A program made the translations under genes and the position numbers. Below, piece by piece: positions 41,674-53,818 of a DNA stretch of 64,000 nt. Below the pieces are notes generated by a model. That model worked only from the letters and a program-made list of their open reading frames with translations. It did no database searches and was not told the DNA's origin. Every line of letters begins with the position of its first letter. The stretch's first letter is position 1. This DNA comes from Mixophyes australis. Lineage: Eukaryota > Chordata > Amphibia > Anura > Limnodynastidae. Location of the stretch: the NCBI GenBank assembly GCA_036250195.1, contig JAVHZZ010000005.1, positions 68,817,505 to 68,881,504 on the forward strand, in the 5' to 3' direction.

Positions 41674-42800
41674 TAGAGGCTGATATATGAGAGGGACACA
41701 GACTGACAGGTAAAAGAGAGAGAGAGATAGAGGCTGATATATGAGAGGGACACAGACTGACAGGTAAAAGAGAGAGAGAGATAGAGGCTGATATATGAGA
41801 GGGACACAGGCTGACAGGTAAAAGAGAGAGAGAGAGAGATAGAGGCTGATATATGAGAGGGACACAAGGTGAGAGGTAAAAGAGAGAGACACGGGCTGAA
41901 TGAGACATGGGCTGAGAGATGAGAGGGACACAGACTAACAGGTAAAAGAGAGAGACACAGGCTGAGTGAGACATGGGCTGAGAGACGAGAGGAACACAGA
42001 CTAACAGGTAAAAGAGAGAGACACAGGCTAAGTGAGACATAGGCTGATAGGTTAGGCAGAGGCAGGCTGAGTGAGAGAGGGAGAGGGAGGCTGATAGGCA
42101 ACTATGAGAAAGACAGGGTTAGAGGTATAAGAGAGTCAGGCTCAGAGAGAGACAGGTTGAGAGCTTAGAGAGACACAGATGTGGGAGAAAGACTGAGAGA
42201 GAGACAGGCTGAGAGAAAGAGGCAGCTATTAGACAGGCTGAGCGGTAAAAGAGAAACCCGCAGAGAGAGAGAGAGAGAGAGACAGGTTGAGAGCTTAGAA
42301 AGAGACAACTGTGAGAGAAAGGGGCAGCTATTAGAGAGACAAGCTGAGAGGTAAAAGAGACAGCTGATAGAGGCAGCTATGAGAAAGACTGGCTAAGAGA
42401 GACAGGCTGAGAGATAAAAGAGAGACATATTGAGAGCTTAGACAGACAGCTGTGAAAAACAGTTTGATAGAGATATGATGAGAAAAGCCTCTTTGAGAGA
42501 GACAGACCGAGAGGTAAAATAGACGGATTGAGAGCTTAGAGAGAGAGACAGGCTGAGAGAGACAGCTATAAGAGAAGCAAGCTGAGAGAGACAGATTGAG
42601 AGCTTAGAGAGACAGCTGTGAGAAAGACATGTTGAGATAGACGGAGAGGCTGAGAAAGACTGAGAGAGAAGGAGAACCCTGTGAGAGAAACAGGCTGAGA
42701 GACATAATAACTGAGAGAGAGATGTGCTCAGAGCTGTTAGAGAGAGAGGCAGCCGTGAGATGCAGTTATGAGTGTTGAGAGACAATTTGAGAACTGAGAG
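41333..42800. repeat. GA-rich minisatellite, ~1.45 kb
   Basis: Units such as GGGACACAGGCTGACAGGTA + AAAGAGAGAGACACAG + ACTGAGTGAGACATGGGCTG, with expanding (GA)n tracts and several shorter variants. The right half (42100-42800) is more diverged. The antisense open frames of 186-254 residues come from this periodicity. Confidence 0.9.
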
Positions 42801-43319
42801 AGAGACCCCTTCTTGGTTCTGCTGAAGATCTCCCAAGGAGCACTGCCCCAACCCTTCCCATGCCCGCCACTCCCTGGCTTACACTTTCTCCAAACTCCTG
42901 CACCATAAGAGCATCCATTCCCCCACAGAAGAAGCTCCAAACTGCAGATTCCCCTCTTCCTCCTCCTGTCCGGCATCCAAGAAGGGAAATTCTCCAGAGG
43001 AAAACTAACTCAGTCCAATAGGTTGCTAAGTTAAAGTCTGACCCTCAGCAATAATGGGGTTTCTGCCATTGCTACTTTGCAATTAGGGCTCAAGAAGAAG
43101 AGGCTGGGACAGGCCAAGATAGACGTCAGCATCTGAACGGCCTCAAGTAATTATTTGAGTGAAGGGTGATGTATTCCTACAACATGCTCATCAGTATGTT
43201 TACCGAGCTGAGTAACTGAAGATAATAGACATCTCAATGGCACCCTCACATTGTATACATGAAAATACTGACATCTTAGTCCCTGACCCTTTACCTGGTG
43301 TATAAGTAAAGTGTATTTT

Positions 43320-43620
43320 ATGTAGGTCACTTGAATGCTCTCTGTATGATATATCAGTAAATGGGATGCTCTTTGCATTCTATGGTGGTCACTTCGAGTT
43401 ATTAACATTTATTTTTTGCTCTCTGTATTGTATGCTGGTTTCTAGGATGTTATCTGTATTGTATGGTGGTCACTGGGATGCACGACATATTGTATATCAG
43501 TCTCTGGGATGATCTCTGTATTGTATATGGGTAATTGGGATGCACTCTGTATTGTAAATCATTCAATGAAATGCTTCATGTATTGTATATAAGTTCCTAA
43601 AATGCCTGCCTTGTATAGAA
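43320..43620. repeat. ~42-bp satellite, block 3
   Basis: Units such as GGGATGCTCTTTGCATTCTA, GATGTTATCTGTATTGTATG and GATGCACTCTGTATTGTAAA match the blocks at 14046 and 17641. Confidence 0.65.
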
Positions 43621-43823
43621 GTCCCTAAAATGCCTGCCGTTGTTGTGACTCTGCCTACCATTGCATGTTGCATTGACCTTGTCTACCCAGATGTGACTAG
43701 GGATAATGGTTTGCTAACCATGCCTAATTTTGTATTGGCCCCGCCTACCATTTATTTGGTCCTGCCTTCATGGGGCCACTTTCAGAATTTTTTCCAGGGC
43801 TACTTTAAGTTCCCAATCTGCCC

Positions 43824-46289
43824 ATATTTCTCTGCATGCCACTTTCCATACATATCTGCTATATTATTCCAAAGCTATTACCATCTGACAATAGCGGGTA
43901 ATAATGGAACACTTAGATCAGTGTGTGCCCGCTGTGTTTATTAAGTGAGTGGGAGCTGCCTTGTTGATTTCTCTCATAATGGGCTAGTATTATGGTTCAT
44001 AAGCTGAAAACAAAGAAATGGAAAGGTTTTTGCTCTTGGTTCAATATGTTACATTTTTCAGATAAACATAATAAAAATAAAAAGATTATATGCAATATAC
44101 ATTATTGGCACACACTAATTTATCGATTATGATGATTCAGTTGGACAGTGGGAAAATCTTTCTCAGAAATATGGCAGCATTCAGTGGGCAATGTATAATT
44201 TTAGGCATTGTAGTTCACTAGTTTACATCCCTTGATGAATCAAGCCCACAATCTTTCCAACTCAGGTTAACGGATAGGGCTGATCAGCACAGCTCACTCA
44301 GGAAACATTGGCAGATAAACCCCTCTGTCTATGGAACACTATGACAATATTAACCTATAATCCAAATTAACAATCATACCAGGGCACTGTGTCACACTGG
44401 CTAGAAAATGTAAACAATATATATCAACTGCATTAATGCTGGGTACCATTGGTGCACAGCACATTAGTTGTTAACAAGAATAAGCAACATAAGTGAATGG
44501 CTGTGATGGAAGAGCAATTTCCATTACATTCCACAAAAAGGCCTTGATGGGATGGGGTGCCACGGGCGGGGGGGAAGGTAAGCGATCAAAAACATTGGTG
44601 GTTAGTGGACAGCAAAAGGCAGTCTTAGCAAAAATTAAAATATAAAAATTAAAAAATTTGGAGGTTTCATTCAATGGTGGGCATTGCATGAATAACAGTG
44701 AGAATGCAATATTTTTTCACATTCCACTGACAAAAAAGCAGCCGGTTAAAGCAAAAGATCTATGTGATCATGGATTTTACCATTATTTATTCTAAAACAA
44801 ACAATAAAATAAAATACAAAGTTCGGGCACTAGGAATCATATTTCAATAAAAATAAATATAAAGGAATGTCCTCAATAATTATAAGTAGAAGCAGCTATT
44901 AAACAAGTAAGAAATATCACTTTACCCTTAATGTTATTGTTGGCACATAGGCAGACACAGAGTTGAATAGCACTGTATTAATATCAGTATGTCATATGGT
45001 GGATTTGTATCACTAAAAAAGGGATTGGCTTAAAACAAATATATAGTAAAATTGTGTAGACATACTATAAATGTATAGTTATATAGCTAAAACATTATAA
45101 GATAACTCTGCCTCATAATCACATAGATCTATAGAAAAAAAGAAGAAGGGTTATTAATTTCAAAATCAGGATCAGATTAATAATATATTAAATGATGGTC
45201 AATATTACAGTCAGAAAGACTGTATAAGTTCACTTTAGGAGGCTAATTATGAGCTATAAAGAACTACAAGAGTTTGGTTCCTCCAGTTTCAGTGTTGTAA
45301 TTTACAGTTATATACGCTTGTATGAATTAATTCAGTTATGGCTACAAAGTTGCCAGTACTAATCTCCAATTGCTTATAATGCTGTCTCTTGTAGCAAATG
45401 GAATTACAGTGATTTAATATACATCCTCCTGCTCAAAATGCATACCACAGAAGCTTACAAAGGAACTTTAAGGTGCCACAATGAGATTGTTTATCTGGCA
45501 TCAGAACTGCAAGCTGCAGCTACTGTTGGTTGATCAGGTAGAACATTTTATAGGTCTTTGGTAACCCCCAGGATTTTCACCACTAACTACAATTGACTAA
45601 ATTATATCAATGCAGTTTATTGATACAATTTAGCAAGTGCTGTCTCACCACTACTAACCAATACAGAGTGGCCTTACCACTTTTTGACCAATCAGAGTGC
45701 AACAAGTTTATGAGCACCGAAGCAGTTCGTGGAGGGGATTATGACATTTTAAAAAAAATGTTTTTGAGACAAAAAACATTTACAAGAAGTCTTGATGACT
45801 GGTGTATGAACAGCATGATGATAATAATAGCATATCATCCTGCTTCATACATACTTAAGAATTCAATGGTGAGTAGATTTGAATGAAGGTGTCTAGCTTG
45901 ATCAATCAAGATCAGTTTCTTTTAATTATACTGTATGAGTCTCTCAGGGACCTCTGCATGAGAAAAGTATGCTGATCTACATTGCTGTATGTGACTGGTT
46001 TTCTCCTTTTGCATTCAAATGTATCCCTTTCAAGTTACATTTGCATAGAGAGCAGATAATTGCAGTCTGGGATGAAGGAGAGCAGAGCAGATACAAAAAC
46101 TTCTAGAGAACTATAGTAAGACCTGTGCTCCCTTGCCTTTCATGCAAGCAACATAATTTGAAAATAATTGCTTTCCGGTCATTTTGTGCATCTCAACCTG
46201 TTTCATGCATTTTAATTATGTTCATACTTTTAAATACTATTTAATATAAAAATTGTCTAGTCTGCTTACGGCCTTGTGTTTACTCATTG
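43824..46289. other. No recognised feature
   Basis: About 2.5 kb of AT-rich DNA. A 97-residue open stretch at 45593-45886 does not resemble a known protein. Confidence 0.45.
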
Positions 46290-46870
46290 TGGGCCTGATG
46301 CTGAGTTGGACGAATTGTGGGTGTAATTTACACATAAAAAAACCCTCTGTAAAAATAGCGTATTTACTCCCATGTGCTGAGTCGGAGGTATCTCAAGATA
46401 CGCCCAGCTCTGCATAATATAGGCCTGGGTTATGTCAGGCATAAACACACTGACATATGTATTTATGAAAAGTTTGTTACATTTTATTTGATTGTGAAAA
46501 CACATATATAATCGCTATAATAGATATAATAGTCCTTCTTATGCATAAATGAAACTAGCAAAACCATAATTTTTAAGTTCTTTAACAAGTTCCTATAATA
46601 TATGCACAATCAATGCAGAAAACACTTAGAACCTTCAGATATGAGTTTGCAATTATTCAACCAGAAGCAGCTAGCTCGTGCTGGTGACCATCATAATCTT
46701 CAGCGTGTACAACCTTATTGTAGTCACCCTACCTTGACCGCCCCTTCTCTCCCCGTTCTGCCTATTCAGCCATAAGGAGTGCACTCTCTTTGTGGGCATA
46801 CAAGCACAGTGCAACTTTTATTTATTTATGGGAATCAAACTAATGTAAGTTCAAGTCAGCATCAGGCCCA
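46290..46870. mobile_element. ~580-bp DNA element (GGGCCTGATGCTGA ends)
   Basis: Inverted ends TGGGCCTGATGCTGAGTTGG and, reverse complement, TGGGCCTGATGCTGACTTGA. No transposase. Target duplication not clear. Confidence 0.65.
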
Positions 46871-47494
46871 GTGTATCTAGCCTTGTTATTTTGTTTATCC
46901 TTTATTGTTTATTGTCATTCATTAATGTGTCAGTCTACCTATTTTTACATTGTGCTGAACTCTATCAGCAGATGATCTTTTTAATCCCTAAACTCCTAAT
47001 GTTCCATTTAATTACATTCAGTATCACGTTTATTCTGCTCGGTGTAAATAAAGTGGTAACCTCTTTTTGATTTGTAAACAAAGGATTTTCCTTATACCTC
47101 CATAGCACATATACATCTAACATTACTACCATTCCACTATAGAAATAAATTACTCACTCACATTGACCATGCCATTGCAAACATTTCACTATAGAACCAA
47201 GCAAATCTATCTTGCTGTGAACATGCCATTGATCTATTCTGTAGTTTTCTCCTTTATTGCTAGCTTTAAAATTAGCACAATATTTACAGTACATAGCTTA
47301 ATAAAATGTATTTAAATGGGTTCTATTGCATAAGAAAAGAAAACTGCTGGTGAGAGAAGGAAGAGGGTGGAGTGGAGGGTGTTGTAGAGGAAACTGAACC
47401 AAAGGGAGAGATAACAGAGAAAGGGGGAGAACAGTGAGAACTGCAGACTGGGAGTGAGGTGAGAGGATCAGACTGGTACACTTATCTATTGGTT
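46871..47494. other. No recognised feature
   Basis: AT-rich, then a purine-rich stretch at 47330-47460. Confidence 0.45.
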
Positions 47495-47500
47495 GCTATG

Positions 47501-47791
47501 CAGCGGCGCACGGAGGATTGTCGGGGGGGGGGGGGGGTTTCCCCCCGCCGACCCAAAAAAAAAACAAAAAACAAGAGAGAGCATGCGCAGCAGCTCCGTT
47601 TCGCCAGCGCTGTCCTATACAGCAGCCGCGGCGCTGTCTAAGAAGCGTCTGCGGCGGTGCTGTATACAATACAGCACCGCCACGGATGCTTCTTTGACAG
47701 CGCCGCAGCTGCTGTATAGGACAGTGGCCACTTAGTTAGCGCAGGGGGGGAGGTTTCTAGAGACTCAGAAACCCCCCTGCGTGCGCCACTG
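47501..47791. mobile_element. 291-bp GC-rich foldback MITE
   Basis: Inverted ends CAGCGGCGCACGGAGG and CAGTGGCGCACGCAGG with GCTATG directly outside both ends (47495-47500, 47792-47797). A G-run and C/A-runs lie near the left end and a long hairpin in the centre. hAT-type ends by sequence (CAGTGGCG), but the shared flank is 6 bp rather than 8. Confidence 0.75.
47610..47724. repeat. Central hairpin of the MITE
   Basis: CTGTCCTATACAGCAGCCGC and its continuation pair with the reverse complement ending GCTGCTGTATAGGACAG; arms of about 55 bp meet at TATACAATA with almost no loop. Confidence 0.9.
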
Positions 47792-47797
47792 GCTATG

Positions 47798-48230
47798 GGC
47801 ACAATAGATATTTGCAAAGTTCAGTCCTGACAAGAGAAATCGTGGAAATATATAACCAAGATGCTGTAACTCATACTAACCAATCAAACTGTGGTTGCAT
47901 TTTCTTAAGAATTCTCGAAAAGTCACTTTTAGAATCTGTTTTTATACAGTTAGCTGCTGAAAATGTTTTCATAAATTTGCCCCACTGTGACATTGCCCCA
48001 TGTAAAGCTAAATATTACGTAGTTAGTAATGTTGAAAAATGACACAGGTACATGAATTTAAACTTTTCATAAATTCTAATTGTGTTGAGACAGAGGAAGG
48101 TAGAACAACACCCCAATGTGACAGTTGCCAATTTAGCTTCACATTGCGAAAAATAGCTTTCTGTCCATAACAATGGGATTTGAATAAATTCCCTAGCTCA
48201 ATAATCCCCAAAATGTCTTATAATAATTAT
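47798..48230. other. No recognised feature
   Basis: Two short chance frames on opposite strands; nothing recognised. Confidence 0.4.
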
Positions 48231-48620
48231 AACTACAGATACCATCTCTTGTAAGAAAGACATCCAATTCAATTTTAAATCCTGATAGTAATTTTTCCAT
48301 CACCAACTAATGTAAGGAATTTCACAGCTTATCCATCCTTACAGTAAATTACTCTTTTTATGCTGATGGCAAAACTATCTTACAACCATTCAAAATGATG
48401 ACCCATTGTCCTTTTTATACACCTTGGTAAGAGCAGTTTGTGGAATAAATCTTTATATTTACCTTGAATATATTTACACATATTAATTCACCACTAAGGC
48501 ACATTTTCTTCTAGTTTGTAAAACCTCACCCTTTGTTAATGAGGCCACCTTTCTCTGAATTCTGTTGAGAAGTCATCCCTACAGTGAAGTGACCAAAACT
48601 CTAGAAGATTATAATGCATT
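48231..48620 (-). mobile_element. CR1-type LINE 3' region, antisense
   Basis: Antisense words TTTCTCTGAATTCTGTTGAG, ACAGTGAAGTGACCAAAAC and GGAATAAATCTTTATATTTAC resemble CR1-type 3' sequence and partly the fragment at 34790-35066. Confidence 0.45.
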
Positions 48621-48734
48621 TTTTATTTGGTAGTTTGCAGTTTCTTTAATGAAATGTATAAATGTGTATGAACAATATGGGTAGAACTTTTTAAAAATTA
48701 GACAGCTAACCACATCAAATGTGGGAATCCTTGT

Positions 48735-49230
48735 GTTTACTGAAGCCAGAATGGTGGAGATCTGGACATTAAAATGCCCCTATCTCTGGACTGCTTAACA
48801 CTTTCGGTAGTTTAGGTTGTTATTGTCTGGTGATCAACAGAACATAACTACTAAGGGGGTAGCTGAAAGAATGGACTATCCTTTTTCAAACGAGGTGCTC
48901 CCATAGTTACTTGGAGCCAAGATGAAGTAGATCTGGGCATCCTCCTTAATGTTTTTTGTAGTGTAGGTGGTTATTGTCTGGTGATTAAATGTCATCAAAC
49001 AAAAACTAAGGAGCTACATAATCTGAAATAGGGGATTCCACTCTTGAGTGAAATTAATTATTGAAGCAAGAATATAACAGACCTTTCCCATTCTTGAAAT
49101 TCTCAATGATTTCTATAGTGTATTGGTCTTATTGTCTGATGATCATATTAAATCACCAGGCAATAACTTCTAATGGGGCACACTGTTTAAATGAAGGGAC
49201 TTTCGATTTTCAAACAGGGGTGGCCTCAAG
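48735..49230. repeat. ~165-bp tandem repeat, three units
   Basis: Each unit has GTAGTKTAGGTKGTTATTGTC-type sequence followed by TGRTGATCA or TGGTGATTA, and then AACTAMTAAGGGG. Starts near 48745, 48910 and 49065; units are clearly diverged. Confidence 0.65.
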
Positions 49231-49440
49231 TGTGCAGGTGTTAGGATGGGGGGTAGGGAATTTTCAGTGCCATCTCCCCATCCCCTGCACTACATATTCT
49301 TTTTCTGTAATGCAATGGTCTAGCTCTGTCCCTCAGTAACAGCACTGCTTACCTGGAAGTGATATCATCATTCTGATGCCTTCTCCCCCAGACCCTGCCA
49401 GCATTTACTGGACTTGTAAGTTTGTCTTTTGCCTCACTAA

Positions 49441-49535
49441 ACCCCTTCAGTGGTAAGGACTAGAGGAACTTATCCTTAGCACTTTTTATGTATATGTGTA
49501 GGACGAGTCCCATTAGTCCTTACCACTGAAGGAGT
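49441..49535. repeat. Short inverted repeat (22-bp arms)
   Basis: ACCCCTTCAGTGGTAAGGAC (49441-49462 with TA) pairs with 49514-49535 with one mismatch; 51-bp loop. Confidence 0.85.
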
Positions 49536-49559
49536 TAAATAGTTGTCTACCCATTCCAC

Positions 49560-50000
49560 TAGATTTAGTTCTCTCATCCTATGTATTAGTCTGTTATTTA
49601 GAACAGTATAACTTTCTCAAAATCTCAATGTATCAAATGAATTGCACTATCAAGAGACAGTTTAAAACTTACCTTACCATAAAAATGAATCATATTTCAT
49701 AGATATGTATTTTATGAAACCATTCTGACACTGAATTATAAATTTACTTTCTATAATATATTTCAGAATCCCATCCATCAGAATCCCTACAATTTACTCA
49801 AAAGAGAATCAGGCTCACAGGTTTATCCTTTCCTGGTTGAGACTTTGTTCTCTCTTTAAACATTGCAGCCACATCTCCTTCTCAGTATTCTTGGCACATA
49901 CTCGGTTCTGAGGGAGACCATAAATATAAAAAATATGGTCCATCCATACAGAACTTTGCTTATATAGCCTATCTGATCAATATAGTTTATCTGTCTAACT
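49560..50000 (-). mobile_element. LINE fragment, antisense (CR1-like)
   Basis: CAGGCTCACAGGTTTATCCT and TTTAAACATTGCAGCCACAT are antisense versions of a conserved CR1/L2 RT-side segment. It probably belonged with 50867-51109 before the hAT-like insertion between them. Confidence 0.45.
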
Positions 50001-50044
50001 TTTGTTTAGGTGTACTGTATCTTCTCCTGTTTTAGATATGTAAC

Positions 50045-50844
50045 ATTTAATGGTGTGCCGTAGCGCTGTCACAGGGGTGCCGTGGCCAGGAAGAAAAAAC
50101 AAAAACAAAACAAAAAAAAACTGGATGCTGGGTCCCGGGTGCCACCGGATTGGTAGGTTTTTTTTAATTTGTTTTTTTTCTCTTCCTGACCCCCGGGATG
50201 CAGAGGGGGCAGAGTAAGGATGCACAGGGGGCGCAGAGTGTGGGAATGCTGAGGGGACAGAGTGAAGGAATGCAGAGGGGGCAGAGTGAGGGAATGCACA
50301 GGGGGCAGAGCGAGGGAATGCAGAGGCACAGAGTTTGTGGATGCAGCGGCACAGAGTGTGTGGATGCAGGGGCACAGAGTGTGGGAATGCATGGGCACAG
50401 AGTGTGTGGATGCAGGGGCACAGAGTGTGTGGATATGAAGAAGGGCACAGAGTGTTGGCGATGGAGGGCACATAGTGTGTGGAGATGAAGGAGGGCACAG
50501 AGTGTGCTGAGATGAAGGAGGGCACAGAGTGTGTGGAGATGAAGGAGGGCACAGAATGTGTGGAGATGAAGGAGAGCACAGAGTGTGAGTTAGATGTAAA
50601 TTATTCTTTAACAGAAATATAATTGAAAAAAATATATAAAAAAAAAATTTTCCCTTGAATTTATGTGTATTATTTTTGCATACAACTAAATAAGTATTTC
50701 TGTCCTGACCTAAATACTTATTACGCTTTTTTCACCCAACTACTTATAAAACGGGACTGCTTGGTAATTATTTTGGAGGGGTGCCTTGAAAAAATTATGG
50801 ATACTCTAATGGTGCCGTGAACTGCAAATGTTTGTGAACCACTG
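50045..50844. mobile_element. hAT-like non-autonomous element with minisatellite
   Basis: The right end reads, reversed, CAGTGGTTCACAAACATTTG and CAGTTCACGGCACCATTAG, a typical hAT terminus. The left side has GGTGTGCCGTAG and GGGGTGCCGTGG words but no clear terminus, so it is truncated. Contains the 50200-50590 minisatellite. Confidence 0.55.
50200..50590. repeat. G-rich minisatellite
   Basis: About 16 units of 20-30 bp around GCACAGAGTGTGTGGATGCA and GAGATGAAGGAGGGCACAG. The antisense open frames of 94-194 residues are by-products. Confidence 0.9.
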
Positions 50845-50866
50845 GCATAGGGTGTTGCTACACAAC

Positions 50867-51109
50867 TTATTCCTGGTTTATTTTTTCTTTTGTGAATACA
50901 GATGAGAAAAATATATTTAAGGCACCAGCCTTTTTTTCATCTTCTACAATTATTTGTCCTACCTTATCGCTTAGTGGCCAAGTATTATAAGTTTTATATT
51001 TCATGATATTTATGTACTTTAAAAACATTTTGGGATAATACTTTTGATAAGTATACCCACATCTGAAATGATTGTCTTTATGTTGTTTTGCTGAGGCTAT
51101 GTAATACAA
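50867..51109 (-). pseudogene. CR1/L2-type LINE pre-RT fragment
   Basis: 80 residues ending VEDEKKAGALNIFFSSVFTK, the conserved segment before the RT domain in CR1/L2 LINEs (family ...DxxKAExLNxxFxSVF). The upstream half is diverged. Minus strand, like the LINE piece at 49560-50000. Confidence 0.7.
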
Positions 51110-53810
51110 AAAAATATTGTTTCCTGTGAACTGTCAATTTATCTTCCCTGGAATCTACTAGCAGTGACATGAGTGTAGCGTGTACACTAGGACCAAGAAA
51201 CCAGAATATAAATGTGGGTGTTTTCTGTACTGTTTTTCTGTGACATTATGTTAATATTTTCATGTATGTATCAGTCATGTATGGAATGTTATCGAATGTC
51301 CTAGCTTGTCTGACCAGTCTCGCTCAACCTTCAAACTTTCAAATTCTGCCTCAAAACCTAATTCTTTAACACCTGATACAACTCTCATTGGGTATAATCG
51401 TTTACTGTGCCAATCTCCAGTCTCGGCACCATTCATTCCTCTTGCCTCAGATCAGGTGTGCACAAGGGCTGCATCTGGTAATAGTACTCATTTGTAAGGA
51501 AAGCAATAAAACTTAGCTTACATCAAGTTATGTTGGACAGAAATAAGGATGAGAAATGGTGCCCCAGATGGGGTTGTGAGTGACTATCCCATGTATTGGG
51601 TGAGGTCACCTCATATTTTTTCCTCCTCTTTAATACATTTCCCCCCTTTAATCTCTGCAGCAACACATGTCCCACCTTTCACCATTATAGAAACACAATT
51701 TCCCCCTCATCCCTGTAGTAACACATCCTCCCATCACATACCACTGTAATAACATCACCCCATCACCTCTGTAATAACACATATTCTTTTATAAACTCTA
51801 CTGTAAAACCTTCCCCCGTCTCACCTCTGTAGTAACACATTTCCCACATCTCATCTTGATAGGGACATATTTTCGCACCCCCCTATAATAGCACATTCCT
51901 TCCCCCTCTCATCTCTGTTGTAATATATTTACGTCCCTCACCTCTGTAGTAACACATTCCTCTTCTCCAGAGCTGAGTGTGAACTCTGTGGGCACCATGG
52001 CAGTACTACTTTCCCCCTCGGATGTGGCACTCCCCTCCCACTTGGGTGTTGCCCACACCTGGCTGCTTCTTACCTTAGCAGATGGGAGGTGGGGCAGGCA
52101 TCCTCTGCTCTTTGGACTGGGAGAGGGGCACAGGGCTGTGCATCATAGCCAAGCACCACACTCCCAGCTAACACTGATGTGCCAGCTGCTTCTCCCCAGT
52201 GCTGCTTGTGGGAGAACCACAGAAGCATTTAAAACACTGGTCACGTCATGTCATTTATTCACTGTTTAAAAAAAAAACAATAACAATTGATGCCCTAAGT
52301 ATAATAGTAAATTTCAACTCTCCTGTAGCAATACAATCCAATACACACACTTACCTGTCCTGCCAAACTCCCATGGAGCGAGGGTTAGTGCTAGATTTGC
52401 TAAAAAAAACATGTTTGGCGAGGGTTTTAATTCACTGCACATCACCGGCGGTTAAGTGCTCCAAACCGCTAGGCTGTCTGAGTAATCTCCCATCTCACAA
52501 CCACTTTTTAAAGCCAACATAGTCCTCTTAAGTTTCACAAAATTCTCTTTATTCACCAGCTACTGTATGTTAGGGTTTTTATTATCAAGCATCTGATCAT
52601 ATTCATGATATATGCAGTGTTTTTATAAGCCATGTTTTAAAATTATTTTACAGAGTTTGAAATGCAAATAAAAAAAGTCTTGGCTTAAACATCTTTGTGC
52701 ACATAATTCATAATGTTACAAGCCTGATTTTTTAACGTATAATTATTGTATACCTTGTGTTTTCCTTTTTAATTTTCCACAATAAATAAGGCAGTTGGAA
52801 TATATACAGTTGATGTTATAAATTATTCATTTCTCACCAAGAGCTTACACATGCGTACTTACTGAAATTATACGCAATGTGAACGTTGGCTCAATTCCAT
52901 TTTTCTCATGCAATTTCATTAAAAGGGATGTGCAGTACTTAGTTGATTGTGCTTCTCAGGTTTAATTCCAGTTGTTAAATACTATGTTGGCTCATTATTA
53001 TAGCTAAACGGAGATAAAAGCACTGTAGAGAACTTAATATTGACTGTTTCATAATATCACAGATATGCATCTGAACAAGCACAGTATCAGCCAGAACAGG
53101 CACAGCTGTATAGGATAAGTAGTTCCCTGGTTCAATAGAATCAAGGATGGAGGATGTCACAGATTAATGTATGCAAGATGAATCACAGGCCACATTGGGA
53201 GATGTGGTATAAACTCCTATGGGAGAGTTTTTCCAGGAAGTTCGGAAACACAATGTGCCCCGTGGCTTGGGATTCGCCTTGTAAATTCATTCACTCCTTG
53301 AGGTGATCCTTTCACTAGATAGCAGCAGCAGTGAGTTACATGTGTTTTCTGCAGTTACATATGTGTATCCTGCTTCTATAGATGCTGTATTACACAATTT
53401 TCTTTTTTGTTAACTTAGCCATCAGAAATGTTAGCAATACAGACTTTCTCGTGCTGAATAATATAAATTCAATATTTCAACTTGGAAATTTTCCCATGAT
53501 CATAAACACCCCGAGTAAACTTACTTTGGCAGACTTTTAGATGGTCATTGTGGAACAAATGTCATACAAAACTTCAAGCACCACAAAGCTCTAACACACA
53601 TAAGAGCAGATATTTTTACAAATGCTGTTTAAAAACTGACAATGGAAGAGTTTATTCTTTACAAATGTAAACATGAGAAGAGGGACTACTTAAGAAGAAA
53701 AAATGGAACAGGGGAATTTGAATAAAAAAGCACAGTTCTTGCAAATGCATTGTTGGCATGCAAACAGATGAATGCTTTGCCACTAGACTCTCACACATTC
53801 CATATTGCTG
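51110..53810. other. No recognised feature
   Basis: Contains loosely periodic AACACATYYCCYCC-like stretches at 51600-51960 (CTCTGTAGTAACACATTCC repeated with variation). Otherwise nothing recognised. Confidence 0.4.
51620..51965. repeat. Degenerate ~33-bp tandem repeat
   Basis: About ten loose units built on CTCACCTCTGTAGTAACACA plus TTYCCCCC. Confidence 0.6.
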
Positions 53811-53818
53811 TTGGTAAG

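Larger units (their letters stand above)
41099..43823. mobile_element. Putative hAT-like element with GA-rich minisatellite
   Basis: The left end CCAGAGGGGGATTGGCCATA, followed by AGTGGCAC, resembles the reverse complement of the right end, GGGCAGATTGGGAACTTAAA followed by AGTAGCCC. These are versions of a CAGAGGCGGATTGGGAACTT terminus. The ends are diverged and I see no target duplication, so limits are approximate. No transposase. The interior is a 1.4-kb minisatellite, a unique GC-richer part (42800-43140) and a ~42-bp satellite. Confidence 0.5.

Noticed and set aside
41282..42101. Minus-strand open frames of 186-254 residues (SLSLCLSLLPVSL-type)
   Set aside because: Translation of the GA-rich minisatellite in three frames; no start context or recognised domain.
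45593..45886. 97-residue open frame in otherwise empty DNA
   Set aside because: No similarity to a known domain, no splice-site pattern that would make it an exon, and length is within chance for AT-rich DNA of this size.
49995..50579. Minus-strand open frames of 94-194 residues with repeated SVPLHPHTLC
   Set aside because: By-product of the G-rich minisatellite inside a hAT-like element.
51979..52522. Two overlapping open frames (96 and 107 residues) in GC-richer DNA, considered as exons
   Set aside because: No recognised domain. The two frames overlap out of phase, and no clear splice sites frame either one.
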